Shown here piece after piece: positions 36,097 through 45,589 of a DNA stretch of 64,000 nt (positions are counted from its first letter, which is position 1; each line of letters starts with the position of its first letter). Made by a program: the position numbers and the translations under genes. The notes under the pieces are model-generated. The model saw only the letters and a list, made by a program, of their open reading frames with translations. It did no database searches and was not told where the DNA came from. Source of the stretch: DATEPR01 sp036491115 (GTDB taxonomy: Bacteria; Actinomycetota; Actinomycetes; Mycobacteriales; Pseudonocardiaceae); assembly GCA_036491115.1 (NCBI GenBank), contig DASXCQ010000049.1, positions 1 to 64,000 of the forward strand, read 5' to 3'.

Positions 36097-36852
36097 TCAG
36101 TGGCGGAGCTGGCGGGCGACCTCGCTGCGCAGCCGGACGAACTCGGCGGACGCCCGGGTGGTGATCTGGTCGCGCTCCCGGGGCAGGTCCACCTTGAGGG
36201 TGTCCACCACCGTGGTGGGCGCGTTGGACAGCACCAGGACGCGGTCGGCGAGGTAGACGCTCTCGTCGATGTCGTGGGTGACCAGCAGGATGGTCATGTC
36301 GTACTCGGCGCGGACCCGCAGTACGAGGTCCTCCAGCTCGGCCCTGGTCTGGGCGTCCACCGAGGCGAACGGCTCGTCCATCAGCATCAGCGCCGGCCGG
36401 TAGGCCAGGGCCCGGGCGATGGACACCCGCTGCTGCATGCCGCCGGACAGCTGCCACGGGTACTTGCGGCCGACACCGTCCAGGCCGACCCAGGTCAGCG
36501 CCTCCCGGACCCGGTCGCGCCGCTCCGCCTTGCCCAGCGGGCCACCGCGCAGCGGGAACTCGACGTTGCTGCTCACGTTCAGCCACGGGAACAGCGACCG
36601 GCTGTAGTCCTGGAACACGACGGCCAGGTCGCCGGGCACGCTGCTGATCTTCGCGCCCTTGAGCTGGATGTCGCCCCTGGTCGGCCGGTGCAGGCCGGCG
36701 ACCGCCTTGAGCAGAGTGGACTTACCGCAGCCCGACGGGCCCACGACGCACACGATCTCCCCGGCGTCGACGCGGAAGGACACCTCGCGGATGGCGACGT
36801 GCGCGCGGGTGCCGGCCCCATAGGTGTGGCTCAGCTCGGACACTTCCAACAT
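36097..36852 (-). CDS. ABC transporter ATPase, nitrate/sulfonate/taurine type, orphan
   Basis: The 251-residue ATPase has Walker A GPSGCGKST (about residue 39), Q-loop VVFQDYSRSLFPW, signature LSGGMQQR (about 137), Walker B LMLMDEPFASVD and switch His THDIDES. It resembles SsuB/TauB. No permease or binding-protein gene adjoins it: 5' of it there is an 870-base gap and 3' lies the helicase. Either the partner genes are elsewhere or it is a remnant of a transport operon. Confidence 0.88.
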   Translation of the reverse strand: MLEVSELSHTYGAGTRAHVAIREVSFRVDAGEIVCVVGPSGCGKSTLLKAVAGLHRPTRGDIQLKGAKISSVPGDLAVVFQDYSRSLFPWLNVSSNVEFPLRGGPLGKAERRDRVREALTWVGLDGVGRKYPWQLSGGMQQRVSIARALAYRPALMLMDEPFASVDAQTRAELEDLVLRVRAEYDMTILLVTHDIDESVYLADRVLVLSNAPTTVVDTLKVDLPRERDQITTRASAEFVRLRSEVARQLRH

Positions 36853-37722
36853 GGCTGGTCGATCCTTCCGACCGAGAAACCGTGGACGACGGGGGCTGAG
36901 CGTACCCGCGAACCGGTACCACGTGACGAGACCGGTGCCACTGGTTCGAACCGACCCCGGCCGGCCGCGGCGAACCGTCCGGAATGGCCGAGCACCCGTG
37001 TCGGCGGGCGCGGCGCAGCCGCCAATGTGTACATCCGTGCCCGACCGGCTGTCCACATTCGGCCGCCACCGGCCGGCAGCGGCGCGGGCTCCCGGCCAGC
37101 CGCCGAGCGCGCACCCGTCCTTGCCGCGCAACGTAAACGTTCATCACAACGGGGTCACACGACAATGGTGGGTCACCGATTAACGGGCTGGAAAGAATAC
37201 CGGTACCCCGCCTGAAGAATGCCCGCCGAGTCCTTTCCCGGACATTGATCGGGCGTATTATCGGACGTCGTGCGATCCACTGGAATGGGCCATTTGGCGG
37301 ACGGGGCTGCGCTGATCGGCCCACCCGGTGCCATGGGATTCCGGTACCCATCTTGTTTACAATCATTTCACCTGGTGAGCGCCCGATGGCGGGTTTCGCG
37401 GCGGCGGTGCCAGCACCGTATCCACACGGTGACGGGGTGCGTACCGAGGGTCCACCGCCGGCTAAATCGCCGCTCGGACGCAAGTTGCTCTGAGTGAGTC
37501 AATCCAAGCCGGCACCCCGGGGGAGTGGCTTTCTGGAGACGAAGATGCCATGCTCTTGCGGTCGTCTGGCACGGAGCGTGTCTATGGCTCGTGGTTTAAC
37601 CCTCGAAGGGCTGACATTCTCGGTGACTTTCGATACCTTCTTGTGCGCGCGGGTGGGGGGCATCGGAGCTACGTAGCTACGACAGTCGTCGCGGAGAGGT
37701 GAACAGGTGAAGGAGTGACCAG
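36853..37722. other. 870-base gene-free region with cvn promoter
   Basis: No convincing open frame. It is less GC-rich than its neighbours. Small palindromes are AACGTAAACGTT (37130-37141) and AGCTACGTAGCT (37667-37678). The right part carries a promoter for the cvn operon. The size suggests a deletion of transporter genes or a large regulatory region. Confidence 0.5.
37611..37639 (+). promoter_or_regulatory. Candidate promoter of the cvn operon (CTGACA-17-TACCTT)
   Basis: CTGACA at 37611-37616 and TACCTT at 37634-37639 have the ideal 17-base gap and fit a principal sigma factor site. Transcription would begin near 37646, about 75 bases before the small ORF and 330 bases before cvnA. Confidence 0.5.
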
Positions 37723-37977
37723 ATGAGCGGGGCTGCCCGCGTCGCGTGGCCTGCCGACGTCGCCGTCGGCCCAGGACGCGACCCAGCCGTCTCCGTCCTG
37801 GCCGTGGCAACCCCTCACGCTGTGCCCCGCGTCGCCCGCCCCTGCCCGACCCATGGCGGTCGGGACGCGCATGTGACCCTGGTGATGCCGGCCCCTGTCG
37901 TGCTGTCGCACAGCGCGCCCGCCGTGGCCGGCGAGGCGTCCGGTTCGACCGGCGCCGCAGACGCGGGAGTGTGCTAG
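37723..37977 (+). CDS. Possible small protein just upstream of cvnA
   Basis: This 84-codon frame starts at ATG with GAAGGAG at a good distance and ends two bases before the cvnA GTG, so it could be coupled to it. Third positions are GC-rich but less so than in cvnA. The product is Ala/Val/Pro-rich with no domain I know. It may be a leader peptide or a chance frame; the alternative is that cvnA has a long untranslated leader. Confidence 0.4.
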   Translation: MSGAARVAWPADVAVGPGRDPAVSVLAVATPHAVPRVARPCPTHGGRDAHVTLVMPAPVVLSHSAPAVAGEASGSTGAADAGVC

Positions 37978-37979
37978 GG

Positions 37980-40900
37980 GTGCCTGGACGTACACGGCAG
38001 GGTGTGGCGATCGCGCCCGCAGAGGCCGGTCGCAGCCGGCAGCGCACCGGTGAGGGAGTGACCCCGACCGGCATGGGTCCGGTCGCGCCCATCCCACCGA
38101 ACCAGCCGACCGGCCGGCGTACCGGCCGTTGGCGGCTGAGCAACTGGCGCCTGCGCTGGAAGCTGCTGATCGTGCTGCTGGTCCCGTTGATCACCGCGGT
38201 CGCGCTGGGCGCGCTGCGGGTGTCCAGCCAGCTGCAGAACGCCAGCGTCTACGACACGATCAGCCAGCAGATCGGCCTGGCCAGCTCGCTGGACGAGGTG
38301 ATCGACGAGGTCCAGAAGGAACGCGAGCAGGTCACCTTGTTCGTGACGTCCGGCGGTACCGCGGGCAGCCCGCCCGGTGGCACCTCGACCGCGCAGTCCG
38401 ACGCCGCCGTCCTCGCCTTCCGCCAGGAGGCCGCGGCGGCCGGTGACGTGGACCCGGCCACCCAGATCGCCCTCACCAACGCGATCAACGCGGTCAGCGG
38501 CCTGGACTCGCTGCGCGCGTTCGCCAAGGGCACCAAGTTCCCCGAGATCGACGTCCTGAACGGCTACAACCAGGTCCTGGACACGCTGCTGCGCAGCACC
38601 CAGCTGGTCACCTCGGGCGCCCCGGACAACCGGATCAGCCAGCTCTCCAGCGGCCTGTTCGACATCCGGCAGGCCAAGGAGGAGTACACCCTGGCCAACG
38701 CGGTCCTGATGATGACGGTGACCCCGGTGCGCGCGCCGGACGGCGCGGTGACCAACGGCTGGCAGTTCCTGCCCGGCACGGAGGTCCAGCTCAACGCCGC
38801 CCAGGCCGAGTTCGAGACGTCGATCAACTCGTACAACGACACCGTCTCCCAGGCCGACCAGCAGATGTACCAGGACACGGTGACCGGCCCGGACGTGGAC
38901 ACCCGCGCCCAGCTGCTCACCCTGATCCAGACCCGCGTCGATGCGAATCTCGGCCCGCCGCCGCCCAACCTGGAGAGCGTCCAGCCGACCACCGTCCAGC
39001 AGGCCGGTGACGGCGCGGGCACCCAGCTGGAGCGCGCGGAGGAGAACCTGGACGACGAGCTCCAGGCCGTCACCACCAGCCTGGCCACCCAGGCCAAGGA
39101 CCAGGCCATCCGGGACGGGGGCATCCTGGCCGCGGCCCTGCTGATCGCGTTCCTGGTCACCCTGCTGGTGGCCCGGTCGCTGGTCCAGTCGCTGCGCCGG
39201 CTGCGGTCGGGCGCCCTGGAGGTCGCGCGCACCAAGCTGCCGCAGTCCGTCCAGCGGATCCTGGCCGACCCGGACCCCATCAAGGCATCCAACAAGGCCG
39301 TCGAACCGGTCCCGGTGTTCACCGCCGACGAGATCGGCGAGGTGGCGCGATCGTTCGACGTCGTCCACGGACAGGCCGTCCGACTGGCCGCCGAGCAGGC
39401 GGTACTGCGCGACAACGTCAACGCGATCTTCATCAACCTGTCCCGCCGCAGCCAGACGCTGGTGGAACGCCAGCTGGCGCTGATCGACCGGTTGGAGAAG
39501 GACGAGCAGGACCCGGACCAGCTGGCCAACCTGTTCGAACTGGACCACCTGGCCACCCGGATGCGGCGCAACTCGGAGTCGCTGCTGGTGCTCTCCGGCA
39601 GCGGCCTGGCCAAGCGGATGAGCCGGCCGGTGCCGATCGGTGAGCTCGTCGGTGCCGCCGTGTCCGAGGTCGAGCAGTACGCCCGCATCGACGTGGGCGC
39701 CCCGCCGGCCGCTTCGGTGCTCGGCCGCGTGGTCAACGACCTCATCCACCTGATCGCCGAGCTGCTGGACAACGCCACCTCGTACTCCGAGCCCAACACC
39801 AGGGTCAGCGTGCGGATCGCCAGGACCCGGTCGCGGGAACTGGCCATCCAGGTCACCGACCGCGGCGTGGGCATGACCGAGGACGACGTCCGACTGGCCA
39901 ACGAGCGGCTGGCAAACCCGCCGGACATCGACGTCGGCGTGACCCGTCGGATGGGCCTGTACGTGGTCGCGCGGCTGGCCCGCCGGCACAACATCCGGGT
40001 CAAGCTGCGCGCCAACGAGGACATCGACGGCGGCACCGTCGCCCTGATCGTGATCCCGGAGGACCTGGTCCACCGGCCCGGCGAGGAGCGCGGCGGCCCG
40101 CTCGGCGCGCTGGACAACCTGGCGCCCGCCGCGATCAGCCAGCCCAGTCAGCCAGGTCAGTCCGGCATGCTGGACCCGTTCGCCCCGGACAACGAACTGG
40201 CCGGTGCCGCCACGGCGGCCGCCGGTATCGCGGGCGCGTTCGGCGCGGCGATCAGCAGGCGCGACGACACGTCGACCAACGGTCGCGCCGCCACGGGCGT
40301 GGGCAGGCTCCCCGCGCTGTCCGACGACCCCGACCAACTGGAACCCACCTCGTTCTGGGCCAGCGACTTCGAGCAGTCCGGCAACCTCGACGACGTCGCA
40401 CCGGACGGTCCGGTCGGGAGCAACACGGCGACCCTGTGGCAGGCCCACACCGCCGCCGACGCCATGCCGCTCGACCCGAGCGACCGCAGTTGGCAGCCGG
40501 AGCCGACCAACGGCTCCCGGCCCGACGTGGACGCCCCGACCGAACGACTGCCCATCTACGAGGCGGTCCTGTCCCAGTGGTTCCGCGCCGACGAGGTGGC
40601 CGACGAGGCCGGTCACCACAACGGCGGCCGTGACGTCGCTCCCGACGTCATCGCCGAGCGGGCCGTACCGGAACAGCCGGCTCCGACCCCGACCGAGATC
40701 GGCGGCCTACCCACCAGGGTGCCCGGCAGGGCCGGTGCCGCCGCCGGATTCGGCACCTCGTCCCGGCGGTCCGAAGCGGACAGCGACGGCAACGGCCGGG
40801 CGGCCAGTACATCCACCAACGGGTTGGCGGCTGCTGCCAACGGCAACGGCAGCAACGGGACCAACGGCGACGCGGGCTGGTACAGCCCGGCCGACGAGGG

Positions 40901-41222
40901 CTGGCAACGGGCCGAGGCCCTGCTCACGTCGGTGTCCGACGTCACGACCGCCGGGCTGCCCAAGCGGGTGCCGAAGGCCCACCTGGTTCCCGGCTCCGCC
41001 GGAGCCAGGGACGAATCGCCCACCGGTCAGGGCGGCGACGGCGCCGCCGCCCAGACCAACCTCGCACCACCAGTTCTGCCACCGCGTACCGCGGATGCGG
41101 TTCGCGGCCGGATGTCCAGCTTCCAGCAGGGACTACGTCGTGGTCGCCACGCGCTGATCGAGGCATATTCTGGCGGGGCTTCCCATCCATCCGCGCATCG
41201 TGCCGACGAGGAGCAGGAGTGA
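37980..41222 (+). CDS. cvnA: Conservon sensor histidine kinase CvnA with NIT domain
   Basis: The 1080-residue kinase has a basic N terminus, membrane helix 1 (about residues 60-80), an external nitrate/nitrite-sensing-type (NIT) domain, helix 2 (about 380-400), a HAMP-like linker, the helix with FELDHLATRMRRN that carries the probable phospho-His (about 522), and an ATPase domain with DNATSYSEPN and DRGVGMTEDD (about 595-635). Beyond residue ~700 is a disordered 380-residue tail rich in Pro, Asp, Gly and Asn. In conservons this kinase works with CvnB-D, not with a classical response regulator. GTG 37980 has only a weak ribosome site; starts at 38058 or inside are possible. Overlaps cvnB by four bases. 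Confidence 0.88.
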   Translation: MPGRTRQGVAIAPAEAGRSRQRTGEGVTPTGMGPVAPIPPNQPTGRRTGRWRLSNWRLRWKLLIVLLVPLITAVALGALRVSSQLQNASVYDTISQQIGLASSLDEVIDEVQKEREQVTLFVTSGGTAGSPPGGTSTAQSDAAVLAFRQEAAAAGDVDPATQIALTNAINAVSGLDSLRAFAKGTKFPEIDVLNGYNQVLDTLLRSTQLVTSGAPDNRISQLSSGLFDIRQAKEEYTLANAVLMMTVTPVRAPDGAVTNGWQFLPGTEVQLNAAQAEFETSINSYNDTVSQADQQMYQDTVTGPDVDTRAQLLTLIQTRVDANLGPPPPNLESVQPTTVQQAGDGAGTQLERAEENLDDELQAVTTSLATQAKDQAIRDGGILAAALLIAFLVTLLVARSLVQSLRRLRSGALEVARTKLPQSVQRILADPDPIKASNKAVEPVPVFTADEIGEVARSFDVVHGQAVRLAAEQAVLRDNVNAIFINLSRRSQTLVERQLALIDRLEKDEQDPDQLANLFELDHLATRMRRNSESLLVLSGSGLAKRMSRPVPIGELVGAAVSEVEQYARIDVGAPPAASVLGRVVNDLIHLIAELLDNATSYSEPNTRVSVRIARTRSRELAIQVTDRGVGMTEDDVRLANERLANPPDIDVGVTRRMGLYVVARLARRHNIRVKLRANEDIDGGTVALIVIPEDLVHRPGEERGGPLGALDNLAPAAISQPSQPGQSGMLDPFAPDNELAGAATAAAGIAGAFGAAISRRDDTSTNGRAATGVGRLPALSDDPDQLEPTSFWASDFEQSGNLDDVAPDGPVGSNTATLWQAHTAADAMPLDPSDRSWQPEPTNGSRPDVDAPTERLPIYEAVLSQWFRADEVADEAGHHNGGRDVAPDVIAERAVPEQPAPTPTEIGGLPTRVPGRAGAAAGFGTSSRRSEADSDGNGRAASTSTNGLAAAANGNGSNGTNGDAGWYSPADEGWQRAEALLTSVSDVTTAGLPKRVPKAHLVPGSAGARDESPTGQGGDGAAAQTNLAPPVLPPRTADAVRGRMSSFQQGLRRGRHALIEAYSGGASHPSAHRADEEQE

Positions 41223-41641
41223 CAGCGTCCGTTCAGCAGCCAGGGAGTTTCGGCTGGCTCATCACCGACTTCGTACGTCGAGTGCCAGGCGTCGCGCACG
41301 CCGTGGTCGTCTCGGCGGACGGTCTGCTGCTCGCCGGCTCGCAGGGGCTGCCGCGCGACCGGGCCGAACAACTGTCCGCGGTGGCCTCCGGGCTGGTCAG
41401 CCTCACCCAGGGTGCGGCTCGCTGCTTCGAGGCCGGCGCGGTCAACCAGACCGTGGTCGAGATGGATCGGGGCTACCTGTTCCTGATGTCCATCAGCGAC
41501 GGTTCGTGTCTCGGTGTGCTCGCCGCGCCGAACTGCGACATCGGGCTGGTCGCCTACGAGATGACACTGCTGGTCGAACGGGTCGGCCAGCAGATGACGC
41601 CGGAGCTGCGCGCGCAGCTCCAGGGCGCCGTTCGTCGATGA
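41219..41641 (+). CDS. cvnB: Conservon roadblock/LC7 protein CvnB
   Basis: The 140-residue protein is a roadblock/LC7 domain: FVRRVPGVAHAVVVSADGLLLAGSQGL, then LTQGAARCFEAG and VAYEMTLLVERVG. Such proteins act as regulators of small GTPases, here probably of CvnD. The GTG start overlaps the cvnA stop (GTGA), showing translational coupling. Length is normal. Confidence 0.92.
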   Translation: MTASVQQPGSFGWLITDFVRRVPGVAHAVVVSADGLLLAGSQGLPRDRAEQLSAVASGLVSLTQGAARCFEAGAVNQTVVEMDRGYLFLMSISDGSCLGVLAAPNCDIGLVAYEMTLLVERVGQQMTPELRAQLQGAVRR

Positions 41642-41681
41642 CAAGCCGACCACACGTGTGACAGACCGGCGGTGACGCAAG

Positions 41682-42461
41682 ATGAGCCCTGAACGTGCCC
41701 GGCGCGGCGAGCGGGTCGGTGACCGGTTCGACTACCGGCGCTGGGCGGCGGACGGGTTTCATCTGTACGACGACGGGTACGACGACGGCCGTCCGGAGGA
41801 CGAGCGCGACGAGTACCTACCCAATGTAGTGACGGGCGACTCCGATCCGGTGTTGGATAGATCGAGCGGAGATCAACCCCCCGATGCTGGGGAGCGAGGA
41901 CACGGCGAGATGGCGGACGGCGAGTTTTACGAACCCGCTGACCACGCCGGATCGGACATCCCGAACCGGTTCGACATCAGCGGCTACCGGAACGGTCTGT
42001 TCGGCGGCCCGGGGGCTGATCTGTTCGGTGAGCCGGGTCTGGTCGCCGGCGACAGGGCAAGCTCGGCGTGGCAGCGCCCACCGGTTCCGCCGCAGCCGCC
42101 CGCTCCCGACCCGGTCACCGAGACCGGATCCCTGGTCCGCCCCTACACGCGCACGGGCGGACGTACACGCTCGGACTACGATCTGGCGATCGAGGCGCTG
42201 GTGTCCACCGGCGACCGAGGCTGGGACGTGGAGGACGCCCTGCTGCCCGAGCACCGCTCCATCTGCGAGCTGTGCATGGACACCAGGTCGGTCGCCGAGG
42301 TGGCCGCTCATCTCCGGCTGCCGCTCGGCGTGGTGCGCGTGCTGATCGGTGACATGGCTGGCATGGGGCTGGTCGTCATCCACTCCAGCGGGATGGTCAT
42401 CGGTGACCGGCCGTCTATGGACTTCCTGGAAAGGGTGCTCAGTGGTCTTCGGAGGCTCTAG
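41682..42461 (+). CDS. cvnC: Conservon DUF742 protein CvnC with long acidic N-terminal extension
   Basis: The DUF742 domain occupies the C-terminal half (about residues 145-259: GSLVRPYTRTGGRTRSD, then HRSICELC, DTRSVAEVAAHLRLPLGVVRVLIGDM). Usual CvnC proteins are about 120-140 residues; here a 140-residue Asp/Gly/Tyr-rich leader precedes the domain. The extension keeps codon bias and seems real. It overlaps cvnD by 20 bases. Its role is thought to be as a DNA-binding-like or adaptor subunit of the conservon complex. Confidence 0.88.
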   Translation: MSPERARRGERVGDRFDYRRWAADGFHLYDDGYDDGRPEDERDEYLPNVVTGDSDPVLDRSSGDQPPDAGERGHGEMADGEFYEPADHAGSDIPNRFDISGYRNGLFGGPGADLFGEPGLVAGDRASSAWQRPPVPPQPPAPDPVTETGSLVRPYTRTGGRTRSDYDLAIEALVSTGDRGWDVEDALLPEHRSICELCMDTRSVAEVAAHLRLPLGVVRVLIGDMAGMGLVVIHSSGMVIGDRPSMDFLERVLSGLRRL

Positions 42462-43062
42462 TTCCCGCGGCAGCGTGCCGCAGCCAGCACCGAACGGCCG
42501 TAAGGCGACGACATCGGCGAAGATCGTCGTCGCCGGCGGATTCGGGGTGGGCAAGACGACACTGGTCGGCTCTGTGTCCGAGATCGTGCCGCTGACCACC
42601 GAAGCGGTCATGACCGACGCCAGCATCGGCCACGACGACCTGTCGGCCACCCCCAACAAGACCACGACCACGGTCGCGATGGACTTCGGGCGGCTGTCGC
42701 TGGACTCGGACCTGATCCTGTACCTGTTCGGTACGCCGGGTCAGCACCGGTTCTGGTTCATGTGGGACGACCTGGTGCGCGGCGCTATCGGCGCGGTGGT
42801 CCTGGTCGACACGCGCCGCCTGGCCGACGCGTTCGCCGCCATCGACTTCTTCGACGACCGCAGGCTGCCCTACATCGTGGCCATCAACCGGTTCGAGGGA
42901 GTGCTCCACCACCGGGTGAACGACGTCCGCGAGGCGCTCACCATCGACCAGGGTGTCCCGGTGGTCACCTGCGACGCCCGCAACCGTGAGTCGACCAAGC
43001 AGAGCCTCATCACGCTGGTCGAGCACGCCATGCGGCAGCAGCGCAGCACGGTCCGCGTCTGA
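42442..43062 (+). CDS. cvnD: Conservon small GTPase CvnD
   Basis: The 206-residue GTP/ATP-binding protein has a P-loop GGFGVGKTTLVGSVSE (about residue 29), the switch region FGTPGQHRFWFMWDD (about 95-110), and VAINRFEG in place of the canonical NKxD. It resembles MglA-type Ras-like proteins and should cycle with CvnB. GTG 42442 lies inside the end of cvnC. It ends the operon before a strong hairpin. Confidence 0.92.
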   Translation: MVFGGSSSRGSVPQPAPNGRKATTSAKIVVAGGFGVGKTTLVGSVSEIVPLTTEAVMTDASIGHDDLSATPNKTTTTVAMDFGRLSLDSDLILYLFGTPGQHRFWFMWDDLVRGAIGAVVLVDTRRLADAFAAIDFFDDRRLPYIVAINRFEGVLHHRVNDVREALTIDQGVPVVTCDARNRESTKQSLITLVEHAMRQQRSTVRV

Positions 43063-43067
43063 CATTC

Positions 43068-43114
43068 CGACCGACCTGGCCGGCCCGCTCAGTAGAGGTC
43101 GGCCAGGTCGGTCG
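43068..43114. terminator. Hairpin terminator after the cvn operon
   Basis: Perfect 15-base arms (43068-43082 and 43100-43114) with a 17-base loop, five bases after cvnD. It can also stop the convergent gene that ends at 43194. Confidence 0.75.
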
Positions 43115-43193
43115 TGAGCCCGATCGGAGCCCGCCCGCTCAACCGTTGTCGTGCGGGCGCCTCAAGCATCTGCGCGAGTGCGCTGATCCGCGG

Positions 43194-45473
43194 TCATCCT
43201 TCCTGGTGGTCGGCCAGGGTGACCGACGTGATGCGGTGCAGGGTGAAGCGGCGGATCTCGCCGTGGGCCTTGTCCAGGCCCTCCAGGACGCCGCCGCCCA
43301 TCGCCACCGGGGCCACGAACAGCCGGCTGGCCATGCCCTGCGCGTTGACGTAGCCCAGCCACACGTCCCGGCGCTCCCGGACCGCCTCCTGCAGCACCGC
43401 GAGCGTCGCCGCCATGTCCGTCATGCCGCCACCCGGCCGGGGTGACGCGGACCGGCCCCGAGGCGCCGAGCCTGCCTGGTCGCCGATCCGCAGCTGCCGC
43501 ACCACACCGGCCAGCTGCGCGTCGCTGGGCGTCGGCGGCACCACCGGATGCCGTTCCGGCCGGGGCCGGGCGGACACCCGCCTGCCGGACGGGCGCAGGT
43601 CGAGCACCCGGCCGTCCGGGCCCTCGGCGGCCGGCGTGAAACCGGTGGCGCGCAGGCCCTCCAGCACGTCGATCAGCGGCAGCGGGCTGACCAGCACCGT
43701 CGGCGCGATCCGCCGCAGTTCCAGCCGCATCGCCGCCGGGTTGGCCAGCACCTCGGCCAGCAGCGCCTCGTCGTCGCAGCGCAGGAACGACCCGGCCGCA
43801 CCGCCGCGCAGCCTGCCGTGCCGGCGGGCCACGTCGTCAATCAGGTACTCCAGCGCCTGCGGCACCGGCGTCCGGGACCGGGTGCGGAACAGTTCGTGCA
43901 GTTCGGTGGCGGTGCGGCCGGCGTCCAGGGCCCGCCGGACCGTCGCCTCGCTGACCCGGTACACAGTCGCTCCGCCGGCCGACTCGACGTCGGCGACCAG
44001 CGCCATCTCCTCCGCCAGTTCCGGTTCCAGCGGGCCGGGCGCCACCACGGTCAGGTCGGCCTGCACCAGGACGTGGTCGATCGGGTCGGGCAGGGCCGCG
44101 GCCAACTGCTTGGCGGCGGCGGCCGGGCCGTCGGCGACCAGCGCGCGGCCGGCCGACGTGACCGCGCCCAGTGCCACCACGCCCAGTGTCGCGGCCTCGC
44201 GCAGCGTCCAGCGGACCAGGTCGTCCCGCATCCGCCCGCCGCGCCGGGGCGCCCGCCAGGCCAGCAGGCCCATCAGCTCGTCCGGGCCGGAAATGCCGGC
44301 GCCGGGCGGCAGTTCGGCCAGTGCGCGCACGATCCACCGCCGGTCCCTGGGTGCCAGTGGCCTGCGCAGCTCGTCGGACAGCGGTGCCAGCAGCCGGTCG
44401 CGGTCGTCCCGCAGGCCGGCCAGTCCGGGCAGCCGGGGCAGGTTCAGCCAGGCGTTCGCCACCGTCGCCCAACGCTGCTCGGTACTCGCCGCCAGCCAGT
44501 TGTCTGCCTGCGTGGTGGGCACCCATTCCGGCGACGTGGTCTCCGAGTCGGTCACCAGCTCGGCGCCCACGGCCAGCTCCACCAGCAGCACGGCCAGCTG
44601 CTCGCCGACCTCCAACTGCCTGGCCAGCCTGCGCTGCTCCCGCACGCCCAGCCCGCCGGCCCGCAGCACCGGCGGCGGCTCCTCCGACCACAGCGCCAGC
44701 AGACCGGTCAGGTGCCGGGCGAACTCGACCGACTCGCCGGCACCGGCACCGTCCACGGTGGCCACCCCGCGGTCCACGGTCGCCGGCAGCGGCGGGGTCG
44801 ACCGGAGGCGGCCCATCGGGTGCGTGCCGCGCAGCACCATGGCGACCTGCCGGGGCAGCTCCACGGTCTCGGCGTCGCGGCGCACCAGCAGGCCCAGGTC
44901 GAGCAGGCGGCGCACCGGGCTGGGCGGGCCGTCGGCCGTGACGTCCCCGGCCTCCCTGGTGCGGCCGACCGGCGGTCCGGCGGCCAACGCGCCCAGCAGG
45001 CGCCGTTCCTGCTCGCCCAGCCCGGCCAACAGGTTGGCGACGGTGTCGTGGTCCAGCGTGGCGGCCGGCGGAGCCAGGCCACCCGGGTACGGACCGGTCG
45101 CCTCGCGTGCGGCCGGCACCACCGAGACCGTGCCGTCGCCGCCCGGCCAGCTGATGGCCAGCGTCTCCAGCCGGTTCAGCGCCACGTCGGCCGGTGCGGC
45201 GGGCACGTCCGGGCCGAGCAGGTGCCGCACGTCGACGACCGGCACCGGGCGGGCGTCCGCACCCGCGACCACGAGGGTTTCCAGCACGGCGATGGTGAAG
45301 GCGTCCAGGTCCTCGGCGGCCCTGGCCACCGACGCCCGCGTCGCGGCCCTGGTGGCCAGCACCGCCGTGTCTGCCGGCGGCGGTGTCGCCAGGTCCGGGC
45401 GGGCGCGCAGCAGCGCGGACAGGGTCTGGTCGTCCCGTCCGCGCAGCCAGTCGGCCAATGAGGTACCCGGCAT
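43194..45473 (-). CDS. Helicase-associated domain protein (XPB neighbour family), no ATPase motifs
   Basis: The 759-residue protein fits the actinobacterial family annotated as helicase C-terminal/XPB-Ssl2-like (Rv0862c type, from memory). It starts SLADWLRGRDDQTLSALLRARPDLATPPPAD and ends in a WYL-like domain (AVRERRDVWLGYVNAQG, about residue 695; HRITSVTLA at the end). No Walker A or DEAD-type motif is visible, so it cannot be an active helicase. It may guide or regulate the XPB helicase. In mycobacteria the two genes are adjacent; here they are 7 kb apart. Confidence 0.82.
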   Translation of the reverse strand: MPGTSLADWLRGRDDQTLSALLRARPDLATPPPADTAVLATRAATRASVARAAEDLDAFTIAVLETLVVAGADARPVPVVDVRHLLGPDVPAAPADVALNRLETLAISWPGGDGTVSVVPAAREATGPYPGGLAPPAATLDHDTVANLLAGLGEQERRLLGALAAGPPVGRTREAGDVTADGPPSPVRRLLDLGLLVRRDAETVELPRQVAMVLRGTHPMGRLRSTPPLPATVDRGVATVDGAGAGESVEFARHLTGLLALWSEEPPPVLRAGGLGVREQRRLARQLEVGEQLAVLLVELAVGAELVTDSETTSPEWVPTTQADNWLAASTEQRWATVANAWLNLPRLPGLAGLRDDRDRLLAPLSDELRRPLAPRDRRWIVRALAELPPGAGISGPDELMGLLAWRAPRRGGRMRDDLVRWTLREAATLGVVALGAVTSAGRALVADGPAAAAKQLAAALPDPIDHVLVQADLTVVAPGPLEPELAEEMALVADVESAGGATVYRVSEATVRRALDAGRTATELHELFRTRSRTPVPQALEYLIDDVARRHGRLRGGAAGSFLRCDDEALLAEVLANPAAMRLELRRIAPTVLVSPLPLIDVLEGLRATGFTPAAEGPDGRVLDLRPSGRRVSARPRPERHPVVPPTPSDAQLAGVVRQLRIGDQAGSAPRGRSASPRPGGGMTDMAATLAVLQEAVRERRDVWLGYVNAQGMASRLFVAPVAMGGGVLEGLDKAHGEIRRFTLHRITSVTLADHQEG

Positions 45474-45589
45474 GGTGTGACCACGGTATACGCCAGGTCG
45501 CGGGGATCACGCGGGCGTGTCAGGGGATGCGGCACACTGTAGGTGTGTGCGGGACGTTCCGCCCGCGAGCGACTGGTTGAGGAGGAGCC

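Noticed and set aside
37974..40619. 881-residue minus-strand frame opposite cvnA
   Set aside because: Antisense shadow; cvnA has clear domains on the plus strand.
43194..45473. Calling the protein a helicase
   Set aside because: No Walker A, DEAH or motif VI is visible, only family association with XPB.
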